From positions 1 through 64,000 of the forward strand of contig NZ_JACNML010000010.1 of NCBI RefSeq assembly GCF_020005365.1: a stretch of 64,000 nt of DNA, given 5' to 3'. Positions 57,085 to 64,000 of the stretch are shown here, one piece after another. Position 1 is the stretch's first letter, and each line of letters opens with the position of its first letter. This DNA is from Kangiella shandongensis. GTDB lineage: Bacteria; Pseudomonadota; Gammaproteobacteria; Enterobacterales; Kangiellaceae. The notes beneath the pieces are model-generated. The model did not search any database. It was not told where the DNA came from and saw only the letters and a list, made by a program, of their open reading frames with translations. The position numbers and the translations under genes are program-made.

Positions 57085-58692
57085 TTACTCTTTATCCAAC
57101 TGATTAATTAACACATTCAATTCGTCACTGACTTCTGAAGCCAAAACACCTCGGTCTCGTGCTCCAGCGGCACTTTGGCCGGCAGCAAAGTGTAACTCAC
57201 TCGACAGCAAAGCCGCTTCCATCAATTCAACGCCTTGCGCCAATAAACTGCCCATAAGTCCCGTCAGCACATCACCTAAGCCAGCTGTTGACATGGCCGG
57301 GTGCGCGCCGGCAGTAATATAAGTTTCTGTACCATTCGAAATAATGGTTGCCGCTCCCTTGAGCAGGCAAATGCTATTATATTTACGCGCCAGGTTTTCG
57401 GCGACTTTTATTCGATTCTGCTCGACGTAAGCTGTATCTACGCTTAACTGCGGCTCGATCCGTCCCGAAGCCAGAACATCCTGCTCCTGAGCGTTCAAAA
57501 GCCTGACCCCTTCCCCTGCATGCGGTGTGAGCACACTATTTGCTGGCAGCTGATAATCGCCTTTAGCCAACCAATATAAGCCATCGGCATCGACCACCAA
57601 CGGAACGTCTCTGTCCTTAATTGTGTATAAAACCTGCTCAAACCTCCGCCTCGCCGTCTCACCTCGTCCCAAACCCGGGCCAATGGCGATTGCCTGAAAC
57701 CGGGTTAGCTGCGCACTCAACTCGGCAGCCATATCTTCGGTCTCAGTAAAGCCACGCCACATCACCTCTGGACAAGAAGCCAGAGCTGCCGTTTGATTGT
57801 CTTGCGATAACCAACAGGAGACCATACCCGCTCCGGTCTTGATGGCGCTAGTTGCACTTAAAATGGCGGCGCCGCCTAAATGCTCTCCGCCGCCGATGAG
57901 CAGGAAGTGACCACAGTCAAACTTTGAGCTCGTCATACTGCGTTGCGGTATTAACGACTGTATTTGCGACAGGCTTAGTTTCCAGGCTTCTGCGTCCTGT
58001 CCATAAGATAGTGAGTCTCTGACGCCTAAAGACTCCAGCACCAGCTTCCCCTGATATTGCAGAGCATCATTCATAGCCTGACCGGTTTTCAGGGCAACAA
58101 AACTCACGGTTAAATCGGCCCAAAATGCTGTCGGCCGCCCTTCGTATTCAGCAACACCGCCGGAATCAGCATATATCCCTGTAGGAATATCCAGCGCCAC
58201 CTTGACCGCCTTGATATGATTGAGGGCAGTGATGGCCTCTCGATAATCCTCACGCAATACACCTTCAACACCAGTCCCCAATAAAGCATCAACCACGACA
58301 TCAAAAGGTTGCTGGTGCTCCTCAAAAGCGGCCAGCTGCACAATCTCAAACTGCTGGTGAGCAGACGTTTTCTGAACTTGCTGCTGTAGGGCCGACCAGG
58401 CACGAACAGGATCACCGGAAAACTCAGCGTAGGGCTTTAAAGCCAACAGAGTGACATTAAAGCCTGCCTGCAAAGCAAGCCGCGCCACCACCAATCCATC
58501 ACCCGCATTATTGCCAGCACCCGTTGCGATAAGCCAGTCGCCCGTTCCATTGGTATGCTTCTGAATCTGAGCAAAAGCGCTGGCACCCGCTCGCTCCATC
58601 AACTCATACAGCTCCATGCCCTGTCGCTGTACGTAAGCCGCTTCAATAGCCTTAATGCTGTCGACACTGAACAGTGGCTGCGGACTCATCAC
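57085..58692 (-). CDS. nnr: Bifunctional NAD(P)H-hydrate epimerase / dehydratase
   Basis: This enzyme repairs hydrated NAD(P)H. The 535-residue protein has the N-terminal YjeF epimerase domain (about 1-220) with TGAGNNAGDGLVVARL and VVDALLGTGVEG, and the C-terminal ribokinase-like dehydratase domain (about 230-530) with AIGPGLGRG, VVDADGLYWLA, LTPHAGEGVRLL and MSTAGLGDVLTGLMGSLLAQG. It lies between orn and tsaE; the queG gene usually found here is absent. Confidence 0.97.
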   Translation of the reverse strand: MMSPQPLFSVDSIKAIEAAYVQRQGMELYELMERAGASAFAQIQKHTNGTGDWLIATGAGNNAGDGLVVARLALQAGFNVTLLALKPYAEFSGDPVRAWSALQQQVQKTSAHQQFEIVQLAAFEEHQQPFDVVVDALLGTGVEGVLREDYREAITALNHIKAVKVALDIPTGIYADSGGVAEYEGRPTAFWADLTVSFVALKTGQAMNDALQYQGKLVLESLGVRDSLSYGQDAEAWKLSLSQIQSLIPQRSMTSSKFDCGHFLLIGGGEHLGGAAILSATSAIKTGAGMVSCWLSQDNQTAALASCPEVMWRGFTETEDMAAELSAQLTRFQAIAIGPGLGRGETARRRFEQVLYTIKDRDVPLVVDADGLYWLAKGDYQLPANSVLTPHAGEGVRLLNAQEQDVLASGRIEPQLSVDTAYVEQNRIKVAENLARKYNSICLLKGAATIISNGTETYITAGAHPAMSTAGLGDVLTGLMGSLLAQGVELMEAALLSSELHFAAGQSAAGARDRGVLASEVSDELNVLINQLDKE

Positions 58693-59250
58693 TCACCCTG
58701 CTTTGGTTAAATCGATGAAGTGCTCACGGTAATAGGCACACTCGGCGATAGACTCTCGAATATCATCCAGCGCCAGGTGAGTTGCGCTCTTGGTAAAGCC
58801 TGGCAGAATATCCGGCTTCCAACGACGCGCCAGCTCTTTCAAGGTACTGACATCAATATGACGATAGTGGAAGTAGGCTTCCAGCTCCGGCATATGCTTA
58901 ACCATAAAGCGTCGATCCTGGCAGATGGTATTACCACACATGGGAGACTTCCCTTGCGGTACCCACTGTTTCAAAAACTCAATGGTCTGCCGACTCGCTT
59001 CTTTTTCATCAATATCACTGTCTTTAACGCGCTGCGTCAGGCCTGATTTACCATGCTGCTCGACACACCACTCATTCATGTATTTCAGCGTCTCGTCATC
59101 CTGGTGAATCGCCAGAACTGGCCCCTCCGCTAAAATATTCAGATCTTTATCCGTCACGATGGTCGCGATCTCTATGACTTTGTCAGTTTCCGGATCGAGA
59201 CCTGTCATCTCAAGATCAATCCAAATTAAATTGTCCGCTTGTTGCGTCAC
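58693..59250 (-). CDS. orn: Oligoribonuclease
   Basis: Orn digests 2-5 nt RNAs to mononucleotides. The 185-residue protein is a DEDDh exonuclease with [20 protein letters not shown] (D12 and E14), [21 protein letters not shown] and [13 protein letters not shown] (His-Asp of the third motif). It stops 1 base before nnr begins, and lies divergent from phhB. Confidence 0.98.
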   Translation of the reverse strand: MTQQADNLIWIDLEMTGLDPETDKVIEIATIVTDKDLNILAEGPVLAIHQDDETLKYMNEWCVEQHGKSGLTQRVKDSDIDEKEASRQTIEFLKQWVPQGKSPMCGNTICQDRRFMVKHMPELEAYFHYRHIDVSTLKELARRWKPDILPGFTKSATHLALDDIRESIAECAYYREHFIDLTKAG

Positions 59251-59357
59251 AAAGCACTCCTCTTTGTTGAGTTTTGCTAAAAAAAACAGTTCGTTTCGGT
59301 TATTATAGACACAATTTTAAACACATGCAGATCAAAGCAACGAATTTTGGAGTATTT

Positions 59358-59726
59358 ATGGAACAGTTAGCATCACAGCAATGTGTACATAGCGACGACT
59401 CAAAAAAGCCGCTGGACGATAATACACGTGACTCGTTACTCAAAGAGCAGCTACCACAATGGAACTACGATGCGGATAAAGGCGAAGTATCGCGTAAGTT
59501 TAAGTTCAAAAACTATTACCACACCATGGCTTTTGTTAATGCCGTGGCCTGGATTGCCAATAAACAGGCACACCATCCAGACTTGGAAGTCAGCTATGGA
59601 CACTGTCTTGTTCGTTATACCACGCATGATGCGGGCAACAGCCTATGTCTGAACGACCTGATCTGCGCAGCACATATTGATGCCCTCGAAGGCAACGGCA
59701 ACTTTGGACCGAACTTTCAAGACTAA
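59358..59726 (+). CDS. phhB: Pterin-4a-carbinolamine dehydratase
   Basis: The enzyme recycles the pterin cofactor of aromatic amino acid hydroxylases. Motifs are KQAHHPDLEVSYGHCLVRYTTHDAG and LNDLICAAHIDAL; the His-His-Pro and Thr-Thr-His are the catalytic residues of the PCD family. I chose ATG at 59358 (GGAG seven bases upstream), giving 122 residues; the frame from 59274 is longer than any family member. Confidence 0.93.
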   Translation: MEQLASQQCVHSDDSKKPLDDNTRDSLLKEQLPQWNYDADKGEVSRKFKFKNYYHTMAFVNAVAWIANKQAHHPDLEVSYGHCLVRYTTHDAGNSLCLNDLICAAHIDALEGNGNFGPNFQD

Positions 59727-59764
59727 ACTGACAACCATTCCAGAAAACGACAATAGGCCAGACT

Positions 59765-60745
59765 TTGGGAAAAAAACGAAAACAAAAACATCAGAAGCGC
59801 AAACCGTCTGAAAACGTAGCGCCTGACATCAACACCGAAAGTCTTGGCCCTGAAGAAGAAGGCATTGTCATCAGCCGATTTGGTCAGCAGGTCGACATTG
59901 CTGACCAGAACTTCGAAACCATCCGCTGCTTTCTGCGTCGCTCTAACGAAGTCCCGGTAGTTGGCGATAGAGCCAAATTCAAACGCCAGGAAAAATTAAA
60001 AACTGGCGTTTTGGTCGAACTGGAAGAACGCAAATCATTACTAAAGCGTCCGACGCCGCACCACGGCATTAAACCGGTCGCAGCCAATATCGATCTTATT
60101 GCCCTACTGCTAGCACCAGAGCTTGGCTTCTCAGAGATGCTACTGGATCGATATTTAGTAGCTGCCGAATCGAGCAGTATCCCGGTGTGGCTGATATTCA
60201 ATAAATGGGATTTACTTAACGAGCAGCAAAAAGCTGAAATCGAGAATAGATTACAAACCTACAAAGACATTGGTTACCCGATCTATTACATCAGCGCTAA
60301 GCATGGTGAGCAGGTCGATCAACTGGTCGAAGACTTACGCGGCAAACAGTTGTTATTAGCAGGTCAATCGGGTGTCGGAAAATCAACGCTCATCAAATAC
60401 CTGTTTCCAGATTTAGAAATCACCACGGCCGATATTTCTGAAACTTCTGGTCTTGGCACTCACACCACCACAGCCTCTCGTTTGTATAAGCTGGATGAAG
60501 ACACCTTTCTGGTCGACTCACCGGGGGTTAGAGAATTCGGCCTGTGGCATCTCGAAGACAGTGATATTCAACAGGGCTTTGTTGAGATTTATAAACTAGC
60601 CGAAAACTGCAAATTCCGCGACTGTAAACACATAAAAGAACCGGGCTGCGCCGTTCTTGCTGCCGCTAAAAATGGCGAAATTGCTGAATCACGCATGAAA
60701 AATTATCATCACCTGATCCAGCATTATGATCAGCAGTTTAGTTAA
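59765..60745 (+). CDS. rsgA: Small ribosomal subunit biogenesis GTPase RsgA
   Basis: RsgA assists maturation of the 30S subunit. The 326-residue protein has a basic start (GKKRKQKHQKRKPSEN), an OB domain, a circularly permuted G domain in the order G4 (FNKWDLL), G1 (GQSGVGKSTLIKYLFP) and G3 (DSPGVREFG), and a C-terminal zinc motif with Cys and His in CKFRDCKHIKEPGCAV. The start is TTG at 59765, followed by the usual Met-Gly-Lys-Lys-Arg region. Confidence 0.95.
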   Translation: MGKKRKQKHQKRKPSENVAPDINTESLGPEEEGIVISRFGQQVDIADQNFETIRCFLRRSNEVPVVGDRAKFKRQEKLKTGVLVELEERKSLLKRPTPHHGIKPVAANIDLIALLLAPELGFSEMLLDRYLVAAESSSIPVWLIFNKWDLLNEQQKAEIENRLQTYKDIGYPIYYISAKHGEQVDQLVEDLRGKQLLLAGQSGVGKSTLIKYLFPDLEITTADISETSGLGTHTTTASRLYKLDEDTFLVDSPGVREFGLWHLEDSDIQQGFVEIYKLAENCKFRDCKHIKEPGCAVLAAAKNGEIAESRMKNYHHLIQHYDQQFS

Positions 60746-60774
60746 CAAAGGTGTTTACAATCACGCTGCCTGTC

Positions 60775-60975
60775 TTAATTCTCTAACTCTTTTTTATTTG
60801 CTAATAAGAATAATGAAATTAAGCTTATAGGGGGGATAAACCCTAAAAAGAAATTAGCTACAACAGTAAGCGCTAGGCTTTTAACTCTCGTCTTTGCCAA
60901 AAAGTACGCGACCAAAGTGGCAACCACGACCCATAAAAACACAAAATTAATAACAACAGTGGCGTTAAGATCCAT
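60775..60975 (-). CDS. Small two-helix membrane protein of unknown function
   Basis: The 66-residue protein has two hydrophobic segments (VVINFVFLWVVVATLVAYFLA and LALTVVANFFLGFIPPISLISLFLLAN) and a short charged tail, and it is convergent with rsgA. AGGGAGA lies just upstream of the ATG (minus strand). No family is recognised. Coding use looks plausible but the evidence is limited to the frame, the ribosome site and the helices. Confidence 0.6.
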   Translation of the reverse strand: MDLNATVVINFVFLWVVVATLVAYFLAKTRVKSLALTVVANFFLGFIPPISLISLFLLANKKELEN

Positions 60976-61031
60976 ACTATAAGTCTCCCTTTGAATAAAG
61001 GTGAATTAAGAAGTTTAACGAGCACCAGCTG

Positions 61032-61059
61032 AGCTGGCGAAAATGATTTTCCGCCAGCT
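61032..61059. repeat. Hairpin in the rsgA-psd gap
   Basis: AGCTGGCGAAAA and TTTTCCGCCAGCT pair over 12 bp with one G-T pair around a short loop. No T-run follows on either strand. It may be the terminator remnant of the truncated gene to its right, or a repeat of its own. Confidence 0.5.
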
Positions 61060-61121
61060 AATTATTAAATAGCTTAAACAAACCTGCAAAACTAATTAGT
61101 ACTGGCTATAATAAACTTTCT

Positions 61122-61150
61122 TGTGTAGTGGTCAACAAAACCCGGACACC
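61122..61150. mobile_element. Solitary IS-like terminus
   Basis: TGTGTAGTGGTCAACAAAAC followed by CCGGACACC resembles a terminal inverted repeat of an insertion sequence of the IS3 or IS481 type (GGTGTCCGGGTTTTGTTGACC on the other strand). No second end or transposase lies nearby. It is a likely scar of an IS-driven deletion. Family recognition is from memory. Confidence 0.4.
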
Positions 61151-61206
61151 TTATTAGCTATTATAAAGAGAAGTAAAGCACTTGCTAATTTAACAACCTT
61201 TTTCAT
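61132..61206 (-). pseudogene. 5' fragment of a secreted-protein gene cut at an IS-like end
   Basis: After a strong AAGGAAGG ribosome site, an ATG at 61206 opens a frame with a clean signal peptide (KKVVKLASALLLFIIANK). It runs into the IS-like terminus at about 61150 and stops 6 codons later. The product has 24 residues and no mature domain, so the gene is broken. Confidence 0.5.
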
Positions 61207-61530
61207 TTATATATTTCCTTCCTTTTTAGTTTGTGATTAAGCTCTATTGTGATAGAGCATAGAAAATTGTAATCAGAAACAACACATTGTCAATTGAAGT
61301 TATATATAAACAAAAAAGTCGATAGCCTTAAACTATAAAAACTAAGTGGCGAAATAGATTTAAATATCCGTTATAGAATTACATAAGCACGACATATAAC
61401 GACCAAAATATTGAATAACTTTGACTAACTCCTAGAGCTGAAGAGAATGTTACAGAAGCAGATACTTAAAGAGTTCCTTGTGAGTGTTGATATTCATTCT
61501 TTGCATAACCATGATATCCGAGCGTTCTTC

Positions 61531-61572
61531 TTTTATTTCCTTTGCTTGACCATGCAAGCAAAGGAAATAAAA
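61531..61572. repeat. 18-bp perfect hairpin related to the 42538 element
   Basis: TTTTATTTCCTTTGCTTG (61531-61548) and CAAGCAAAGGAAATAAAA (61555-61572) form a perfect 18-bp stem with a six-base loop. The CCTTT-CTTG/CAAG-AAAGG core matches hairpin H1 at 42538-42569. The remainder of 60976-61648 shows no credible gene: the 60-residue frame at 61447-61629 crosses this hairpin and has no ribosome site. Confidence 0.75.
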
Positions 61573-61648
61573 CTTGGAATATTGAGAATAGTTATACACC
61601 AATATTTAAGTTACAATTCAATTAATTAACTTTACATCAACAATCACC

Positions 61649-62500
61649 ATGGCCGATAAACTCAAAGTCTTATTACAGTATTTAATCCCACAACATGGGA
61701 TTTCTCTTCTTATGGGGAAAATCGCGGAAAGCAAAAACCCGACCATTAAAAATACCTTTGCCAAATGGTTTATTAAAAAGTACGGCATCGACATGAGTCT
61801 GGCCGAACGCGAAAATCCTGAAGACTACGAAACCTTTAATGACTTTTTTACCCGTAGCCTGAAACCTGAGTTACGTCCTATTGCTGAAGGCGAAGACGTT
61901 CTGGTCAACCCTGCAGATGGTAAAATCAGTCAGCGCGGTAAAATTGAAGAAGGTTTTATTTTCCAGGCCAAAGGGCACCGTTTTAGTGCCAAGACATTAC
62001 TCGGTGGCGATGCAGAATTAGCCAAACCTTTCGAAAATGGCGAGTTTGCCACCATCTACCTGTCACCAAAAGATTATCACCGGGTCCATATGCCAGTAAC
62101 TGGCAAGCTGACCAGGATGCTGCACGTACCGGGCAAACTGTTTAGTGTTAATCCGTTGACAGCGCGCAATGTTCCGAATCTATTTGCTCGCAACGAGCGT
62201 GTAGTGGCCATGTTTGATACCGATATAGGCCCAGTCGCCATGGTATTAGTTGGCGCTACCATTGTCGGAAGCATTGAAACCGTGTGGGAAGGTACCATTA
62301 CCCCACCGACACGGGATGAGATTAAGGTTTGGGATTACGATGGTAAGGACATTTGTCTCAACAAAGGCGATGAGATGGGACGGTTTAAACTTGGCTCGAC
62401 CGTTGTTTTACTATTTCCTGAAAATACGGTCAGCTGGGAAAAAGGGATGAAAGCAAATGCTTCAACCATCATGGGCACTCCTTTAGCCTCCAAAAGTTAG
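61649..62500 (+). CDS. psd: Phosphatidylserine decarboxylase
   Basis: Psd makes phosphatidylethanolamine at the inner membrane. The 283-residue proenzyme has FNDFFTRSLKPELRPI, VNPADGKISQRG, DYHRVHMPVTGKL and the self-cleavage motif LGST at residues 248-251, where Ser250 becomes the pyruvoyl group. Length and motif are those of the gammaproteobacterial type I enzyme. Confidence 0.97.
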   Translation: MADKLKVLLQYLIPQHGISLLMGKIAESKNPTIKNTFAKWFIKKYGIDMSLAERENPEDYETFNDFFTRSLKPELRPIAEGEDVLVNPADGKISQRGKIEEGFIFQAKGHRFSAKTLLGGDAELAKPFENGEFATIYLSPKDYHRVHMPVTGKLTRMLHVPGKLFSVNPLTARNVPNLFARNERVVAMFDTDIGPVAMVLVGATIVGSIETVWEGTITPPTRDEIKVWDYDGKDICLNKGDEMGRFKLGSTVVLLFPENTVSWEKGMKANASTIMGTPLASKS

Positions 62501-62604
62501 CTCTCAAAATCAGGGCAAGGTACAAGTGTCGCCTTGCCTTCCTTAAATGAATCTGCCATTCTTTAAGCCAACCAGTTAATAAATAACATAATTAGGAGAG
62601 CAAG

Positions 62605-63156
62605 ATGGCAGTAGCACCTGCAACCACTAAATACAGCATAACTATGCGTCTGCTGCATTGGCTTATCGCTATTCTTATTCTGGGGATGATAGTGTCAGGT
62701 TGGTACATGCACGGACTGCCTGATGAAGAACCGTTAAAAGAAGAGTTATACGGCTTGCATAAATCGTTTGGCATAACGCTCCTGCCATTGGTGATTATCC
62801 GACTTCTAGCCCGTTTCTCCAGCCCTATTCCTGAGCTTCCGGCTCAGATGTCCTGGTGGGAAAAAGTGCTATCGAAATTAACGCATTTCCTGTTGTATCT
62901 GTTGATGTTTGCAATACCTTTATCGGGGATTATCATGATGGACTACCTGGGAATTTTCCCGCTGGAATGGTTTGGCGTATTTACCATGCCAGACTTAATA
63001 CCGGATGACATGGATATGTTCGAGCAGCTTGAAGAAGTTCATGAAATCCTGGCCTATTCGCTGCTAGCTCTGATTATTTTGCATTTTGTTGGTGCTTTAA
63101 AACACCGTTTCCTGGATAAAGGAAAAGATACCGACGTGCTAAAACGGATCATTTAA
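62605..63156 (+). CDS. Cytochrome b561-type membrane protein
   Basis: The 183-residue protein has four membrane segments with His candidates for two hemes b (MRLLHWLIAILI, YGLHKSFGITLL, LTHFLLYLLMFAIPLSG and LEEVHEILAYSLLALIILHFVGALKH), the layout of CybB/b561 proteins. It may shuttle electrons between quinol and a periplasmic partner. AGGAG precedes the ATG. Confidence 0.9.
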   Translation: MAVAPATTKYSITMRLLHWLIAILILGMIVSGWYMHGLPDEEPLKEELYGLHKSFGITLLPLVIIRLLARFSSPIPELPAQMSWWEKVLSKLTHFLLYLLMFAIPLSGIIMMDYLGIFPLEWFGVFTMPDLIPDDMDMFEQLEEVHEILAYSLLALIILHFVGALKHRFLDKGKDTDVLKRII

Positions 63157-63160
63157 CCGC

Positions 63161-63192
63161 AAAAAGGCCCTGCTTAATTCAGGGCCTTTTTT
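63161..63192. terminator. Bidirectional terminator between cytochrome b561 and DUF937 genes
   Basis: AAAAAGGCCCTG and CAGGGCCTTTTT form a 12-bp stem with a 7-base loop and T-runs on both sides, shared by two convergent genes. Confidence 0.92.
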
Positions 63193-63200
63193 GTAATTTT

Positions 63201-63719
63201 TTAAAACAGCTTCCCAATAATTCCTGCCGCATCATCCAATACTGAATTATCGTTATCCATATCCAGCACTTGGTGCAAAAAACTCCTTTCTTCATCCTGC
63301 GACTGAGTTTCTTTGCTCAATGAACCCATCAACAAATTTGCTGCTAAGGGTAACATCTGCTTTAACACACCGCTGTCAAACCCCGTTTGATTAGCAGCCT
63401 GTTCGGCAACTTTGCGACTGGTGTTTTTACTGCCAAGCAGGTGACCAAGGATAGCATTGCCGTTGTCCACCGCGCCCTGCTCAACGATACGCTCAGGTTT
63501 CTCAATATACTGCTCATTCCTGCCGTCCGATAAGGCTCTCTGTAAAGCCTCCATACCATTTTGCTGCTGAGAGTTTTGATGCATCCCCTGCTGCAATGAT
63601 GGCAACAGATGCTGCAAAGCCCGTGTCGTTTCCTGCGTGCCCAGATTGAACTTCTTTCCGATTTGCTCAACGGCATCCGAGTTTCTATCTCCCAGCACCA
63701 TATTTAACAAGTCCTGCAT
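63201..63719 (-). CDS. DUF937 (YidB-like) protein
   Basis: The 172-residue protein has LLNMVLGDRNSDAVEQIGKKFNLGTQETTRALQHLLPSLQQGM at the N-terminus and a second repeat NQTGFDSGVLKQMLPLAANLLMGSL, the bacterial DUF937 pattern. It is cytoplasmic, mostly helical and Gln-rich, and its function is not known. The gene is alone on this strand. Confidence 0.85.
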   Translation of the reverse strand: MQDLLNMVLGDRNSDAVEQIGKKFNLGTQETTRALQHLLPSLQQGMHQNSQQQNGMEALQRALSDGRNEQYIEKPERIVEQGAVDNGNAILGHLLGSKNTSRKVAEQAANQTGFDSGVLKQMLPLAANLLMGSLSKETQSQDEERSFLHQVLDMDNDNSVLDDAAGIIGKLF

Positions 63720-63853
63720 ACCATGCTCCTCTATATTTCCTATAGGTATTGGATTAACTATACGCCCTGCTTAATTTATAGGCAAAAAAGCTGTGGTAAA
63801 CTTTAACTTTATTTACCTTCTTAACTGATACAAGTGCAAGTACAGGTGATGCC

Positions 63854-64000
63854 ATGAGCTCCAATATGGAACATTTTCGTCAACAGGTGTATTTCTGGGT
63901 CAAACAGATACCCAAAGGACAAGTGACCAGTTACGGCACTATCGCCAAACTGGCGGGTTTTCCTCGCCATGCACGCCATGTCAGTAAAGCACTGGGCAGT
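63854..64000 (+). CDS. MGMT-family (alkyltransferase-like) protein, N-terminal part
   Basis: The visible 49 residues are MEHFRQQVYFWVKQIPKGQV followed by TSYGTIAKLAGFPRHARHV and SKALGS, the DNA-binding helix-turn-helix start of the O6-methylguanine methyltransferase family. The short N-terminus before this domain points to an alkyltransferase-like protein (Atl/YbaZ type) rather than Ogt. The frame runs off the right edge, so the active-site region (PCHR or PWHR) cannot be checked. Confidence 0.85.
   Translation, partial: MSSNMEHFRQQVYFWVKQIPKGQVTSYGTIAKLAGFPRHARHVSKALGS

Noticed and set aside
61447-61629. 60-residue frame in the gap before psd
   Set aside because: It runs through the 18-bp hairpin, lacks a clear ribosome site and has no recognisable domain.

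Overview
The window is a gammaproteobacterial chromosome segment of moderate GC and high coding density. It carries the block known from enterics around orn, nnr, tsaE, amiC, mutL, miaA, hfq, hflX, hflK, hflC and purA, together with rnr-rlmB, rpsF-rpsR-rplI, psd and rsgA. It also has a cbb3 oxidase cluster and a Xanthomonas-type acetylcitrulline arginine operon. This mix fits a marine aerobe such as Kangiella or a relative; the genus is an inference from gene content, not a proven assignment.

Layout. 1-481: end of an IS3-family element that cuts a Sel1-like gene. 579-1801: rpsF-rpsR-rplI with a leader resembling the S6:S18 autoregulatory RNA. 1908-3821: small operon of a membrane protein, a GspF/PilC-like protein and a type IV pilin. 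3865-8708: threonine operon with leader peptide and attenuator. 8709-10323: asnC and divergent asnA. 11199-14800: an unusual NRAMP-fold transporter with the 5-oxoprolinase genes pxpABC. 14803-17944: rlmB and rnr. 18510-19931: hldE. 19990-31260, all minus strand: ccoNOQP, ccoGHIS, a SafE-like membrane protein, hemN, fnr and a Yip1 protein, with identical FNR boxes in front of ccoN and hemN. 31526-38580, minus strand: the arginine operon (acetylornithine carbamoyltransferase, argG, acetylcitrulline deacetylase, bifunctional NAG kinase/synthase, argC, argH), preceded by a leader peptide rich in Arg codons and an intrinsic terminator. 38783-42501: exported proteins (propeller-like lipoprotein, Excalibur protein, S10 peptidase). 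42538-42693: a multi-hairpin intergenic element. 42821-45382: efpL and three small-operon genes. 45427-59250: DUF418, purA and the hfl-hfq-miaA-mutL-amiC-tsaE-nnr-orn block on the minus strand. 59358-64000: phhB, rsgA, psd, a cytochrome b561, a DUF937 protein and the start of an MGMT-family gene. The gap 60976-61648 holds debris of a truncated gene and an IS-like end.

The most noteworthy signal is the putative arginine attenuator at 38436-38580. A 29-residue leader peptide carries four Arg codons within five positions. Its last codons contain a segment that can pair with the left arm of the following terminator, and a competing upstream hairpin is also possible. The threonine leader at 3865-3991 has the same arrangement, so two amino-acid operons in this window seem to be controlled by ribosome-mediated attenuation. 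For arginine this is not the textbook mode in gammaproteobacteria, where ArgR repression is the rule.

Other points are an NRAMP-family protein that has lost the canonical metal ligands and sits with pxpABC, a minimal pilin/GspF operon of unknown role, and structured intergenic repeats. No tRNA, rRNA or CRISPR array was recognised. All calls come from reading the sequence; no database search was run.
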